Positions 48,731 to 61,251 of a stretch of DNA of 64,000 nt are shown in pieces. Made by a program: the position numbers and the translations under genes. The notes beneath the pieces are model-generated. The model was not told the origin of the DNA, did not search any database, and saw only the letters and a list, made by a program, of their open reading frames with translations. Origin of the DNA: Abelmoschus esculentus (Eukaryota > Streptophyta > Magnoliopsida > Malvales > Malvaceae); the NCBI GenBank assembly GCA_035048815.1, contig JAUCBN010000035.1, positions 10,986,501 to 11,050,500 on the forward strand, given 5' to 3'. The number at the start of each line of letters is the position of its first letter. Within the stretch, counting starts at the first letter, position 1.

Positions 48731-49219
48731 CACCCCAAACTCGAACTATTGCTTGTCCTCAAGAAATGAAAACCACCAAATTGCCATACCTTATTCTATG
48801 TTGGTCTTATGTTTTCATCTATTCTCCCCACCATGAATATGCTTATTCTTTAGCCTTAACATTTCGGTTATCCAAGGACTTACCCGGAATCAAGCTATAA
48901 GATTTTGTTAGTGTGTGAGTGTTTATGGTAAAGTTTGATTAAAGGCTTTCTTAGATAAACTCTAAGTTCAAGACAGGTAGACTTGGAATTAATGTTCTCT
49001 TCTTATAACAACAACTACTTGAGCCAATTCCGGGCTTCTCAAGGATTGTGTTTTCTCATCAAGATTTTTTTTAGCATACTAGATTCAATTTCGGGTACCT
49101 CTAGCATGAAGAAGAGTGAATCCTAGAGTCGGTAATAGGCACCTCTAGCCAATATTTCCAAAAATCTAAACCTTTATCACCTAAGTTCATTGAAAGAATT
49201 CCTATAAACAAACAAGTCT
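47273..49219 (-). mobile_element. Athila-like Gypsy element G, 3' part only
   Basis: On the minus strand, CTTGAGGACAAGCAATAG and GAGTTTGGGGTG (polypurine tract) precede an LTR that starts TGGTAAGTGCTC at 48730 and runs to about 47273 (...TTTATACACACA). This layout, including ACAAGTAATAAAGTAATAGG near the LTR end, is shared with element F and is typical of Athila/Tat-type Gypsy elements. Internal DNA continues to 49219, where element F has inserted; the rest of G must lie beyond the right edge of the window. Confidence 0.75.
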
Positions 49220-51274
49220 TGGTGTGTCCTGTGTAGTTCCAATATAGAGTATACGAACACACATATATGTGCAAGTATACACAGTCATACAAGTAATAAA
49301 GGGTGAGTGAGTATCGTTCCCACGAAGATCAGGGTAAAGTGTAAGTCAATTTTGTCAAGGCAAAAAGGTGTCAATAACAAAAAAGAAAATAAAGATAAAG
49401 ATATAAACAAGTGGTAATGGATATGTACGGTGAAGATGTAATGGATACGTTCTATGACAATTTTAGAGTGCAAGCAACTAAAATATGCCAAGGCAAAATG
49501 GAATGGATGGTGGTGGCACGATAAATGTATGAATGTGGTGTGTGAAGGATGAGGTAATGTGATTGAAAGTAAACAACGAAAACAAAGGAAACAGAGGAAA
49601 CACTTTGTAAATACCAAGGAAAAAGCAAGATAAGAGAACACAGGTGAGCAATATGTCGTAATAATCCTCAATTGATGAGCCTTGCTATGAATGACTAGTG
49701 GTGAATTATATGATCTCCTACCCTTACCCCTACCTAACATATGGCTGCTACGGTGTATACTTACTTGATAGAGGTTTCTAAAGTATTCTCGCTCTCTCGA
49801 GTCATAGGAACCTGGCAAACTAAAATGTCATGGTATTTTCGCCTGTCACGCGAATAACACTAGTCTATCGGTTAAATCACACTCCTTTTAGTCGTTGAAG
49901 CCTTCAACTATGCCTCTCTCGAATGTTCTAAGATTCAACTAGGCTCTATTTTCAGTCTAGAACCCATTGCTCACATAGATCCTCCCTTAGCTCCTCTCGG
50001 ATGATCTAATGATCTATAGCTACGTCTCTCTTGAGTGCTCTAGCATGTACCTAAACACGGGACACTCTCGTGCCTCTTAAAATGCTTAAATAATTATCAA
50101 CAATGAGCAAAGCAAATATACAAACACATAGAAGAAAATATATTTATTAGAAATAAAAGATAATCATCCACAAAAGTATCCATCAAATAAAGATAACACA
50201 TGGTAGGTGAAAGAGTTTAAGAACAAATATTAACCACTAATACCATCCTTAAATCATCCATATAAAACCTCTTAAATATATAAAATAAAGCAAAGAAAGA
50301 GGAAAAAAGACACCCTCAGTCTACGCCACCACCGACTTCTTCGACCACCATGGGACGCCTAAGCGTGCTATCCCTTCTTGGGCGCCTAGCACGCCACTCT
50401 CTTCAAGCTCTATCAATGGAGGAACCCTTCGGTTAGAGAATAAAGGTTGAAGCTTTCTTCACCACTTTTTGCTCTCCTTGTGCCTCAAAATCTGCTCCAA
50501 AGGTCCTTTATTGAATAAAGGTTGCTCTTTTATAAGGTTACCATGTCTTACAAAATGGGGGTGAAAAAACCTAAAAGATAAGCAAAAACCCATTTATGCC
50601 CTCTTCATGTCCTGACATTTCTGCAAAGCTGACAGTGGTCCCCTGCTGAGGTGGCTCATGGTGAGGCAATATTGGATGTGGTCCCCTACTTTGGTGGCTA
50701 TAGCCAACCTGTATTGGCTGTGGCTGGGGTGTAATGGCTATGGCTAGGCTGTATTGGCTCCAGCTGGCTCTCCTCTCAAAATATCTTCTTGTCTTGTAGT
50801 GCAGCACAAGAGTTCTCCATATTTGCAATTGCATTTCCCCATTCTATCCTTTTGCGAATATCTGACATGGTGACAGTGGTCCCTTACTGAGGTGGCTGTG
50901 GTCCCCTTCTGAGGTGGCTATGGCCAGGCTGTAATGGCACCAGCTGACACTCTTATCAAAATATCTTCTTGGCGTTTAGTTCAGCATATGAGTCTTTCAG
51001 ATTTGCCATAGCATTTTCCCATTGCTATCCTTTTGAGAATGCCATGAAAAATTCCTTTTGCTTGCCACTTTGTCTTACCTACACAACATCAACCAAAAGC
51101 ACGACTTTTCCCGTAAAATAACACTTATTTCCGCACCATAAATGCCAAAACATAATCAGCCATCAAATGCAGTGTTATGATACTAAATGCAACTAAATGC
51201 TCCTATATGTGTTTGAAGACAATAAATAACTTAAGTAAAAAGGCTCTAAATATAGCCTTTTTGCGGAGTTATCA
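49220..51274 (-). repeat. 3' LTR of element F
   Basis: About 2.05 kb: starts TGATAACTCCGCAAAAAGGC at 51274 after the tract AAGTTTGGGGGTG and ends GGACACACCA at 49220. 49220-50165 matches 63035-64000 throughout. ORFs such as 49285-49818 occur in both copies and are incidental. Confidence 0.88.
50600..51045 (-). repeat. Tandem duplication inside the element F LTR
   Basis: Two diverged units at about 50610-50865 and 50868-51045 each contain CTGAGGTGGCT-like words, GGCTGTAWTGG, TCAAAATATCTTCTTG, CATATTTGCAATTGCATTT or its equivalent, and CTATCCTTTTG. The first unit is expanded by extra GGCTATGGCTAGGCTGTATT-like subrepeats. Confidence 0.7.
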
Positions 51275-52517
51275 CACCCCCAAACTTAAGGTATTACTTG
51301 TCCTCAAGCAATGGATAGCGGCTAGCAGAGAAGAAATGTCATGACAATATTCAGGATCAAGACAAGCAAATGGTCAAAGTTTCAGCCCTTAGAAAATGTC
51401 ATGTCATAAATATATAAGACTTGATAAAATTTCAAGAATGCTACTTCAGGACAAGATCAATTGCGAGCGTGTGTGTGTGCGTAAGTGTATCCTATCCATG
51501 CTTAGTTAAGTTAGGAAAATTCTAAGGAGAGTTCACTATTCTAGCAAAGAATGTTTCTCATTTAAGAATAATTCTAATACTCCTTATATTTAATAATATA
51601 TATTTTCTATTTTTTTCTTTTTTTTCATACACAATGCTAACAAACTGCTACGAGGGGAGCCAGCCTGTCACACTACCTTCTACTCATGCCATAACTGCCA
51701 TTTATTAAAACGCAGTATCCAGACAATTCCATGGCAAGTTAAAAGTATAGCGTCACCTTGTGCCTCTTTAAGTAACTCATATGCACATGGATATGTCATG
51801 GCATAGTAGAGTATCCCTCTACAGATTTGTTTAGGCATTTATTCTCAACTACTATACTAACTAAAGGGAGTTTTCTATTAACATCAAAATTCATTAAAGC
51901 ATGTTGAGCTATTCAAGTTTACATTCTATAAAAATTTTCTAACTTTCCTAAGCATGGAGAACATACAATCGTGTAGCAATAAAATAAACACAACCAACCA
52001 AGCCCTAAATCTGGTTCTATCCAAATCCCAAGTCATGCATATTCAATTCAAGCATTTGCCATAAAAAAATTATCATCATCGGGCACCATAAACTCCTATC
52101 CAATAAACATATCCTAAAACTTATACATTTTTCATGGCATTTTTCTACAACTACTACTATCATGCAAATGAAAATGAAGTAGGGAATGATACCTCCCCCA
52201 AACTTGAGGTAGGCATTATCCCCAATGCAACTAACTAAAGAAAATTAATCTATATGCAATGCAATGAATGCAAGGTACCTTGACTTATGAAGGTGGTGCT
52301 GATGTAGTGGCGGTAGTGTGACATTTTCAATCGACGTTTGGACTCCTTTAGTGGCTCTTGCTGCTTTTCTGGTTGTGTTGGTATTTCATGCTGAGATTCT
52401 TCAAAGGTAGCTGAGAAAAGCTAAAAACAAAATAAAGCATATAAAATAATATAAAACAATTTATTTATAAAAAGCAATAAACTGGACATACTATGACATT
52501 TCAGTATGTCATGCATC
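51275..52517 (-). other. 3' non-coding internal region of element F
   Basis: This lies between the protease end and the 3' LTR. It contains two G-rich tracts on the minus strand (near 52195 and 51285) and CTTGAGGACAAGTAATACC, both usual in Athila-type elements. No envelope-like or polymerase ORF is visible. Confidence 0.65.
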
Positions 52518-52525
52518 CTAAAGGC

Positions 52526-52745
52526 GGGAGGTTGGTTTATCACGCATCACAGGGGCTCCAGTATAGACGCATTGTGGATCTATGGAATAACCATGAAATT
52601 CTTCCAAAAGTAGCTTATGCATATCCTGAAGATGTGAGGTAGGTTTGTCACGCATCACGGGGGCTCCAGTGTAGATGCATTTTGGATCTATGGAATTGTC
52701 ATGACATTCTTTTAGGAGTATCTTGTGCATACAGATAGTAGGAAT
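52526..52745 (-). repeat. Two tandem 36-residue repeats after the protease
   Basis: A 108-bp unit is present twice in one open frame of the minus strand (ORF 52757-52518). Unit text: MHKILLKECHDNSIDPKCIY then TGAPVMRDKPTSHLQD, repeated as MHKLLLEEFHGYSIDPQCVY and TGAPVMRDKPTSRL. It sits where reverse transcriptase would begin in a full Athila element. No known family was recognised. Confidence 0.8.
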
Positions 52746-52877
52746 AACCCCCTTCAAATCTGCAATGGTCTATCGTTTTGCATGTTTATGCTTCTATGGG
52801 AATTCACCAGCTTCCTCTTCATCATCATGTATGAGTTCTTCATAATCATCCAGTTGTACGAAATTGTTGTGAAAAAA

Positions 52878-55169
52878 TTAATCAGTTTCCCTTGACAGCT
52901 TAGAGTATGCTTTCAAAATGCCCCAATATTCTTCAGAATCATCCATGTACTTAAGAGAGTTGTTGACATTCACGGTCACACTTTGATTTGCTACTCGCAT
53001 AGTGAGCTCACCCTTCTCACAATCAATAAGAATACGACCAGTTGCTAGGAAAGGCCTCCCCAAGATGATGGGTGCATTAGCATCAACCTCGCAATCAAGT
53101 ATAAGAAAGTCGACTAGAAACATGAATTTGCCCACCCTCACTATGATATCTTCGATCTTTCCCTCTAGTGTCACATGAGAACAATCGGCTAGTTGTAATA
53201 TGACGGAAGTGGGTCTCGCATCTCCCATGTCAAGCTTCATAAAGATTGCTTTGGGCATTAGATTCACATTTGATTCAAGATCATAGAGTGCTTTTCCAAT
53301 GAACTTGTCTCCAATAGCACACGGAATGATAAAGCTACTTGGATCCTTCTTCTTCAACGACAATTTGTTCAAGACAGAGTAGTACGCTTTTGTCGTGACA
53401 ATTTTCTCAAACTTTTCCACTTTCCGCTTCTTCTTGATTATCTCCTTAAAAAATTTTGCCTAAGTGGGCATTTACTCAATTGCCTCCAAGATTGGGACAT
53501 TTATGTACAACTGATCTAATTTGTCAATGAACTTTTTAAACTGGATCTCGTCGTTGTACTTCTTCAGCCTTTGGGGAAAGGATGGTGGGGGTCTAACTTC
53601 TTCCACTGGTGGTGTAGAAACTACTTTTGCCGTGACATTTTTGCTCGCTCCATCAGCAGGTTCCTTTGTCAAACCTTCCTCCTGGTCCTTGTCCTCGAGA
53701 ATTTGCTCAGGCATTTCTTCTTGCACAGGTTTGGGTAAGGAATAATCAGTCTTCTCCCCCCCAAACTTATATTGCAGATTAAGTTGAGTTCCACTCCTTA
53801 GTGTGATCGTGATACAGTGCTCTTTACCATGTGGCTTAGTGACCTCAGTGTCACTTGACAGACGTGCTGGCTGATATTGCTTTAATACCGTGGCAATTTG
53901 GCCAACCTGACTCTCTAGATTTAGCAATGAAGAACTGTGGCTTTGTAGTAAAGTTCCTTCGATCTTGATAGTTGTAGTATGCTCTTAAAGCATTGTCTTG
54001 GTACTTAGAATGAATTCTTACATAGTTGCCTCCAAAGAACTGTTATTAGATGATGATGCTCCCTCGTTCGAATTATGCCAAGGCATATTCGCTTGAAAAT
54101 TATGGGGCTCACTGGCATTTTGATTTTGAGGTTGCATATTAGAATTGATGTCTCCTTGATTCTCCCATGAAAAATTTTGATGCAAATGCCATCTTGGATT
54201 ATATGTGTTGGAGTAGGGATTATTGTTGCTTCTGTTGAAATTGCCCAAATAGTTGACTGTCTTATGATTTCCTGGGCACTCGCTCTCATGGTGATTGCCA
54301 TGGCATATCAAACATGCTAAGTTGGCCATCTTCACTTCCTTCACATCATTAGAACGCTACATATTCTTCAACATATTGGTGATGTCTGAGAGTTGGGAGG
54401 ATAGTGAGTCCTTAGCTTCAAGCTCGAATGTCCCTTGTGCCATCCTCCCGGTTCTAATTCTTGTAGAAGGAAATTGATAGTCATTGTTGGCAATTCTGTC
54501 AAGGATGTCAAATGCCTCATTGGGTGGTTTGTCTAGTAAAGTTCCATTTGCCGAGGCATCTAGCATCATTCTGGTTGGTGCATTGACTCCGTTGTAGAAC
54601 ATCATAATTTGAGTCCAATCTTGAAAACCATGATTTGTACACTTGCGAAGCAATCCCTTATATCGATCCCAACATTTGCACATAGACTCATCGTCACCTT
54701 GTTGAAAAAAAGTAATATCATTTCTAAGCTGAGTGTTGAAACTTGGTGGATTATGTCGCAGCAAAAAGCTCTTGCATATATCGGCCCATGACTTCATCAA
54801 ACCGGATGGTACTCCACTCAATCATGCCCTTGCTTGGCCACTTAGGGAATAAGGAAATAGCTTGAACTTCAACACATCCTCATGTACTCCTTGTTGATGA
54901 AATGAGTCACAAACTTTTAAGAAAGCTCGAATATGTTGCCTTGCATCTTCATGCGCCATACCTCTAAATTGCCCAATTGAATTTAGCATAATGAACATGA
55001 CAGGCTTTAATTCGAAGTGGGTAGCTTGAATTTCTAGTGAAACGATGCCAGGATTGAGATCATCCAAGATGGGATTTAAATGATTCCTAATAGTCCTTAG
55101 TCGAGGTGCAGCAGCATACAAATTTGCCCCGATATTTTGAACTACTAGGTTCTGCATTGGTGGGTCCAT
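52878..55169 (-). pseudogene. Gag-protease polyprotein of Athila-like element F
   Basis: One continuous reading frame from MDPPMQNLVVQN, interrupted only by nonsense codons. Gag core: PVMFIMLNSIGQFRGMAHED, FKLFPYSLSGQARA, stop, SWADICKSFLLRHNPPSFNT, CKCWDRYKGLLRKCTNHGFQ and FYNGVNAPTRMMLDASANGT. The zinc knuckle CLICHGNHHESEC lies at about 54310. A linker with LNLESQVGQIATVLKQYQPA and ITLRSGTQL follows, then the aspartic protease at 53420-52878 (FIIPCAIGDKFIGKALYDLE, VILQLADCSHVTLEGKIEDI, PIILGRPFLATGRILIDCEK). The protease site reads DLESN where relatives have DLGAS, so it is probably inactive. Six or so stop codons lie between 54824 and 53460. No frameshift was needed across 2.3 kb. Confidence 0.9.
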
Positions 55170-55195
55170 CAGTAGACCTTCTAGTCACGTACTAA

Positions 55196-55655
55196 TACTA
55201 CAGAAAAATAGGTTTATAGCGGCGCTTTTTTATACATACAGTGGCGTTTTTTAGCGCCGCTAAAAGTACTTGCGGCGAAAATAAAAACGCCACAAAAAGC
55301 TGCGCCGCTAAAAGTAGCGGCGTTTATCTAAAACAAACGCCGCTAAAGATCGTGTACTTTAGCGGCGTTTGTTTAATAAAACGCCACTAAAGTACATTCT
55401 ACAGCGGCGTTTGGTTTCTACAAACGCCGCAAAAGTTCGTATACTATGGCGGCGTTTGTTTACTAAAACGCCACTAAAGTACATTCTACAGCGGCGTTTG
55501 GTTCCTATAAACGCCGCAAAAGGTCGTATATTATGGCGACGTTTGTTTTAGATAAACGCCACAATTATTCTGTACTTTTGTGGCGCTTTTAAACAAACGC
55601 CACTATTGTTATGGGCTTTTAGTGGCGTTTTGGACAAACGCCGCTATTGATACTG
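55196..55655. repeat. Left subterminal repeat array of CACTA element H
   Basis: At least fifteen GGCGTTT-type words in alternating orientation (AGCGGCGTTTG...AAACGCCGCTA), with a 123-bp near-repeat around GTACATTCTACAGCGGCG at about 55394 and 55482. Such arrays are where CACTA transposition proteins bind, by analogy with En/Spm. Confidence 0.9.
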
Positions 55656-55873
55656 TATTTTAAAAAAATAATTTTAAATTATTATTTCTACCAAAAATTC
55701 CCTGTAATTAATATTTCAGCAACAATACAATTAAAAACAGTAAAACAATCCAAAATACTTAATCACCCAAAATACATTAAAGTCTAATATCAAATAAAGT
55801 TAAATATAATAATTCAGTGTTTAAGTCAAATAAAGTTCAGTAATAAGTACAAAAAAAATGAACCTAAAATCAT

Positions 55874-57473
55874 CTAAGGCGACGGATTCCTTGGTTGGTT
55901 CTGCTTTAACATCGCCATCATATCTTGGAATTGTTGTTGAAGATTCTGATATGCTGCTTCTCTCTCTGCTTCCCTTGCTGCTCTCTCAGCTTCTCTTCGT
56001 TCTCTCTCAGCTTCTTTTGCTTCCATCTCTGCTTGGAATTGAGTTAATTATTGTTTTAAACGCTGAATTTTCGCTTGAGAAGACTGACTTTGTGATGGCA
56101 TATACTGAGACGATTTGGATCCAAAATATTTAGTTGGTGTCACGAATGACCCTTGACAGCGCACTCGACCATATCTTTCTAGACCCAAAACTTCAACAAA
56201 AACTTGATTCTCGATATCAGCAATATTAGCAGAACCATCAGTTGAAGCCGTGGCTTCCATCTCTGTTCTTTTTTCCTTCATTTTCGTCTGATAATTATTT
56301 ATGAAAAATAATAAATGAAAATATTATTTACAACATAATACAACATAATACAAAATAATAGATAAAAAATAATAAATAAAAATATTATACCAGAATTTCT
56401 TCAGCTTCAGGAGAGCCATCCTTTTTTGTGTGAGTAATGTCGAATAGCTTTATCCGTCCAATGGTAGAACCAGTCGACACAAGCTACAAAATATAGTAAA
56501 CATGAATATTAGCTTTAATGTAATACAAATAAAAATAATATTTAAAAAAAAAAATAATACCTCTTCATTAGCAATGCGAGCAATGCTCTTCGTCCCTGCT
56601 GTGTGCGTAAACTTTTGTTTCTGTCTACTAGTAACTCCTACGCGCTCTCTTTCCTGTTTAATTTCCAATTTTTATTACATTTAAAGTTAAAATTGGAATA
56701 ATATAATGTTATTCTTATAAATTGTAGATGTTACCTCCCCTTTTGCTGAACTCCAAAACCTGACTGCATCTTCCCATTGATACCGTAGTATTCCTGGGGG
56801 AACATTTTGAAATTTCTCTTGAAGGCTCAAATCGTTTTTGAAATACGTCTTCTTCAAGAAGCTCTTATGGTCTCTCCATTTCTTTCCTAATGCATACTTC
56901 ACATAATCGTCCGAGACCTCCAAAGAAAATTTATCCTGAAAATCAAAAAATCAAAATTAAATATTACTATTTAAATATAATGAATTATCTAATATAATAT
57001 TATTATTACCTTAACAAGATCAAGAGCTTGGTTTTTGTTACTATTTGGCATCTGATGCCAAGACTCTAACTGATCGGCAAAATTGAAGCATTTCGCGCAA
57101 CAATACCTAAATAACTCGCCAAAACACCTACTTCTGCACCAACAGGTTGGCCGGCATCGTTTCTTGAAACTTTTACACGTTCTCCAACGGGGAGATCGTA
57201 TAATTCCATCAAAGTCGTCCGCCCTCTAGTCTTGCGCCTTCGACCATTTCCACCTATATGCAAATATATCAAGTAGTTATGATTCAAATCATTTCAACAA
57301 TAACAAATAGTTATGATTCAAATAAAGTTTTAAAAAATACCTTCAATTTCTATATTCTCAACCGTTTCAGGAACTTGTGAAGCTGCAGAACCAGACAAGT
57401 CATCTTCATTTGTTTCTTCTCCTACTCGAGGAACTTGAACAATATTTAAGCTATTTAATTTTCTCCTCGGCAT
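55874..57473 (-). pseudogene. TnpA-like protein of CACTA element H (Transposase_24 type)
   Basis: Six exons are inferred on the minus strand: 57473-57341, 57253-57010, 56935-56735, 56653-56561, 56483-56391 and 56287-55874, all with GT-AG borders. It starts MPRRKLNSLNIVQVPR. Motifs are MELYDLPVGERVKVSRNDAG plus QPVGAEVGVLASYLGIVARN, then WRDHKSFLKKTYFKNDLSLQ and VPPGILRYQWEDAVRFWSS (Transposase_24/Ptta-En-Spm domain), HTAGTKSIARIANEE, and a C-terminal glutamate/arginine-rich coiled coil (EMEAKEAERERREAER). Damage: a frameshift near 57085 after VARNAS, and an in-frame TAA near 56048 before the coiled coil. By analogy the product binds the subterminal repeats. Confidence 0.82.
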
Positions 57474-57566
57474 AATACCTGTAAGAAACGGAAAAGAAAT
57501 ATTAGTAACAACAACTTTAGTAAAAAAATTAATAAGGCTCAATAGAAATCTTATTACAATACGCAA

Positions 57567-60500
57567 CTAATTTTCATTAAAATCTTCATCCATGTTGTCT
57601 CGAACCCATTGAAACTGTGAATTAGAAGTAGAAGATGTTCCATCTAAGTTTTGTGCAGCAAAAGGCAAAGTTTCTGGTCTTATTTCAATGTCATCTCTAC
57701 TTCCATCCCCGATATCAATCAATTCTTTAGGGGTGTTACGGAGTACAACATACCAATCATATTTGGTTGGATCATGGGAATAGAAAACTTGTTTGACTTG
57801 AGACGAGAATACATATGGTTCGTCCATCAATTGTTGGCCAGTATGAATTAATCGAGAAAAGTTCACCATTGTAAAACCAAATTGATCTTTTTTAATTCCC
57901 CTAGTACTGTTGACATCAGCCCAATCACACCGAAACAACACAACCTTCCGTTTTCCATAATAATCCAACTCAACAATGTCGGTAATAATTCCATAATATT
58001 CAACATCTCCCTCCACGGGATGATTGTCCCTTGCACTAGCATAACTTGTAATTGAAGAAGTAACAATAACTCCACAATTTTGCGTCCTCCGTAATCTTTC
58101 TCGAGATTTCGTATGAAACCTATACCCGTTAATGAGGAAGGCATTATATCTCTTAACAATTTTATTTGGGCCTTGACAAAGCCATTTTACTTCTTCACTA
58201 ACTTCTCTCCCACAGTAAACCTATTACACGTGAGAAGTTACATTGGTTAACATTCATGCATATTGATATTAATACTAGAAAAGTCATATAAAACTTTAGT
58301 TATACTTACCATTTTTCCTAACCATTCGTGAAAAGTTTCTGCAAAGAGCTTATGACTCTCTCGTTTATTTAATCTTCTTGAGCGTACACGAGATTGTAAC
58401 TCTTTCTTATACTCACTATAAAATAGGTTACGTGGTTAAAGAATGGGAAAAAAAAGTCAACGCAATAAAATATGAATTATAGAAACTTACGTTCGAAAAG
58501 GCTCTATTGAGTCATGATGAAAAAGAACATATCGATGTGCTTGCACCCATGACTTATCATCTAACTGTACAATTTCAACTTTGCCGAGTGGTTCACCATA
58601 GCTCCCAAACATGTAAGTCTCTCCGTTATTAGTACTGCATACTTCATTTCTAGTTGGTCTATTCAATCTCGTTTCGACATCTTCCAAATATCTAGAGCAA
58701 AAAGTCATACACTCCTCGGCTAAATACCCTTCAGCAATTGATCCTTCTGGATAACGCTTATTACGACAATAAGACTTCAATTTGCACAAGAACCTAGACA
58801 CGCAATAAACACAACATTATATAACTAGTTGAATATCTAAATATTATTAAATAACGTTCGAAAAAATTATACCTCTCTATAGGATACATCCACCGATAGA
58901 AAACTGGTCCACCAACTTTAGCCTCGTGAGGGAGATGAACCAACAAATGCACCATAATTGTGAAGAATGAAGGTGGAAATATCTTCTCCAAGTTGCATAA
59001 AGTCAACGCTACTTGATCTTGGAGTTTCTCGAGTTCTTCAACCACCAAAACTTTACCACAAAGAGCTTTCATTATATTAGAAAGTTCAATTATACAAGAT
59101 ATCACCTCATTCGACATACAACCACGTAAGGCAACTGGCATAAGATCTTGCATCAGTATATGATAATCATGTGACTTTAGAGAATAAAGTCTTCGATCTT
59201 TCATACTGACACATCGAGATATATTTGATGCATACCCATCTGGAACCTTTATATCTTTTAACACCTTACAGAACATTTCTTTTTCTCTCTTCGACATCAC
59301 AAAAATAGAAGGCGGTAAGAATGATTTTCCATTAGGAAGTATCTGAGGATGAAGATCATGTCGAATATTGAGGTCAACTAAGTCAAGTCGACTCTTTAAA
59401 TTACCTTTAGATTTTCCATCGACATTGAGAATGGTTCCAATAAAATTCTCACAAACATTCTTCTCAATATGCATAACATCAAGATTATGTCTCAAAATGT
59501 TTTCCTTCCAATAAGGCAATTCAAAGAAAACACTTTTTTTTCCATAACTCTGCCTCATTTGGATCATCCTCTTCATCAGACTCATTATCACTAAAATGTT
59601 CAGCATCACCTTCGTACACCTCTTTCATCTTTCTCTTTGATCGTGGGTTTGGTGGTTGGCTCATCTTTCCATAGCTGAATTTTGTATCTTTCAACATGTA
59701 TAAGATATCGGACCCGATTGTTTGCTCAGGAGCTGTTCTAAACTCTTCAGTACCATCAAACATATTCTTCTGAAATCTAAAACGATGATTTTCAGTTAAC
59801 CACCGTCGATGTCCCATGTAAGAGAACTTCTTTCAATTGTACAACCATTTCGAACATGTTTGTGCAGCGCAACAAGGACAAGCATAACGACCTTTGGTAC
59901 TCCACCCAGATAAATTTGCATAAGCAGGAAAATCATTAATAGTCCACAATAAAGCTGCACGCAAATTAAAGTTCTCCTTCTTCAACATATCATATGTTTC
60001 GATACCCACCCACAATTGTTTTAACTCTTCAATTAGAGGTTGTAGATAGATGTCAATATCATTACCAGGACCTTTCTCACCAGGGATTATCATGGATAAG
60101 ATAAAAGATGATTGTTTCATGCAAATCCATGGGGGCAAATTGTAAGGAACAAGCAAAACGGGCCAAGTACTATACGAAGTGCTCATGATTTTGAAAGGAT
60201 TAAACCCATCAGATGCTAGTCCGAGCCTAACATTTCGAGGATCTCCTGCAAAACTTGGAAATTTTTGGTCAAAGGACTTCCAAGCTAAACCATCCGCAGG
60301 ATGCCTTAATAATCCATCATCGGTTCGTCCATCGTAATGCCACCTCATAGACTCAGCAGTCTTTGAAGACATAAATAACCTTTGAAGCCTAGGTATGAGA
60401 GGAAAATATCGCAGAATCTTGACTAGTTTTTTTCTTGATTGTGCTTCCTCTACTTCCTCACTCACATTTTCTGTGTTCACATTCATCCACCGAGATTGAC

Positions 60501-61251
60501 CGCATACATGACATGACTCTTGGCTTTTTTTATCACCCCAATACAACATGCAATCATTTGGGCAACTATGAATTTTTTCATATCCAAGGCCCAAATCTTT
60601 GATCATTTTCTTCATATCTTTGCCAGATTGAGGAATTTTTGCAGAAGGAAACATTTCTCTTAAAAACTCTAATAACTGCGTAAAAGATTTACCGGTCCAT
60701 CCTCCCAAGCATTTTAAGTGGAAAAGACGAATGCAAAATGAGAGTTTTGAATGTTTCGATCCCTCATAAAGTGGTTCATTCATTTCATCAAGTAAGTTGT
60801 AAAACTTTACTGCGTCTCCATTTGGCTCTTCATCACATTCGTTTCTTCTCATCTCGGTAAAATGCTCAACACCAATATCACAATCTTCTCTAACAGATTC
60901 TTGATAATCATGCATATTAAATGCATCTCGTAACATACCCTCAATGCCATCTTCTCCAACAGATCGACGATCAGAATTAGGAGGAAAAGATACATTACTC
61001 ATCGAAGTAGAACTATGAGGTGCCAACTCTCCATGAAATACCCATTTTCTATAGCCCCGAACAAAACCATAAACAATTAAATGCTCCTTGACAACTTCAC
61101 GACTATGCCAATTAATATTAACACACTTCTTACAAGGGCAAAGAACCATATTCTCTTGGCTTGCATTCGCAAAAGCTAAGTCTAGAAAAGTTTCTACTCC
61201 ATTTCGATAACCAACACTTACCCTTGACAAATCCATCCAACTTCTATCCAT
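57567..61251 (-). pseudogene. TnpD-like transposase of CACTA element H
   Basis: Four exons: 61251-58873, 58793-58491, 58415-58310 and 58220-57567, with compatible phases. Domains in order: En/Spm-associated N-terminal domain (CPCKKCVNINWHSREVVKEH), Transposase_21 (CPNDCMLYWGDKKSQESCHV, MRWHYDGRTDDGLLRHPADG, LASDGFNPFKIMS, GNDIDIYLQPLIEELKQLW, YACPCCAAQTCSKWL), DUF4218 (LPHEAKVGGPVFYRWMYPIE) and DUF4216 (NGYRFHTKSRER, VVLFRCDWADV). Only two breaks are seen: a TGA at 59833-59835 just before YMGHRRW, and a one-base shift in a T-rich run near 59535. Exons 2-4 are fully open. The family cuts and pastes CACTA elements in the nucleus. This copy looks recently inactivated. Confidence 0.88.

Noticed and set aside
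49285..49818. 177-residue minus-strand ORF, similar to one at 63193-63483
   Set aside because: It lies inside both LTRs of element F, has low-complexity hydrophobic composition and no family match.
54005..54301. Minus-strand ORF starting MAITMRASAQEIIRQSTIWA
   Set aside because: It overlaps the zinc-knuckle part of gag in a shifted frame; the gag frame carries the conserved CCHC motif.
55210..55650. Regular GGCGTTT repeats considered as a CRISPR-like array
   Set aside because: Repeats alternate in orientation with variable spacing next to a CACTA terminus and match the array at the other end, as expected for transposon subterminal repeats in a plant.
57863..58159. Minus-strand ORF starting MLRDIMPSSLTGIGF
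   Set aside because: It is a shifted-frame shadow of transposase exon 4, which is open across the whole interval in the DUF4216 frame.
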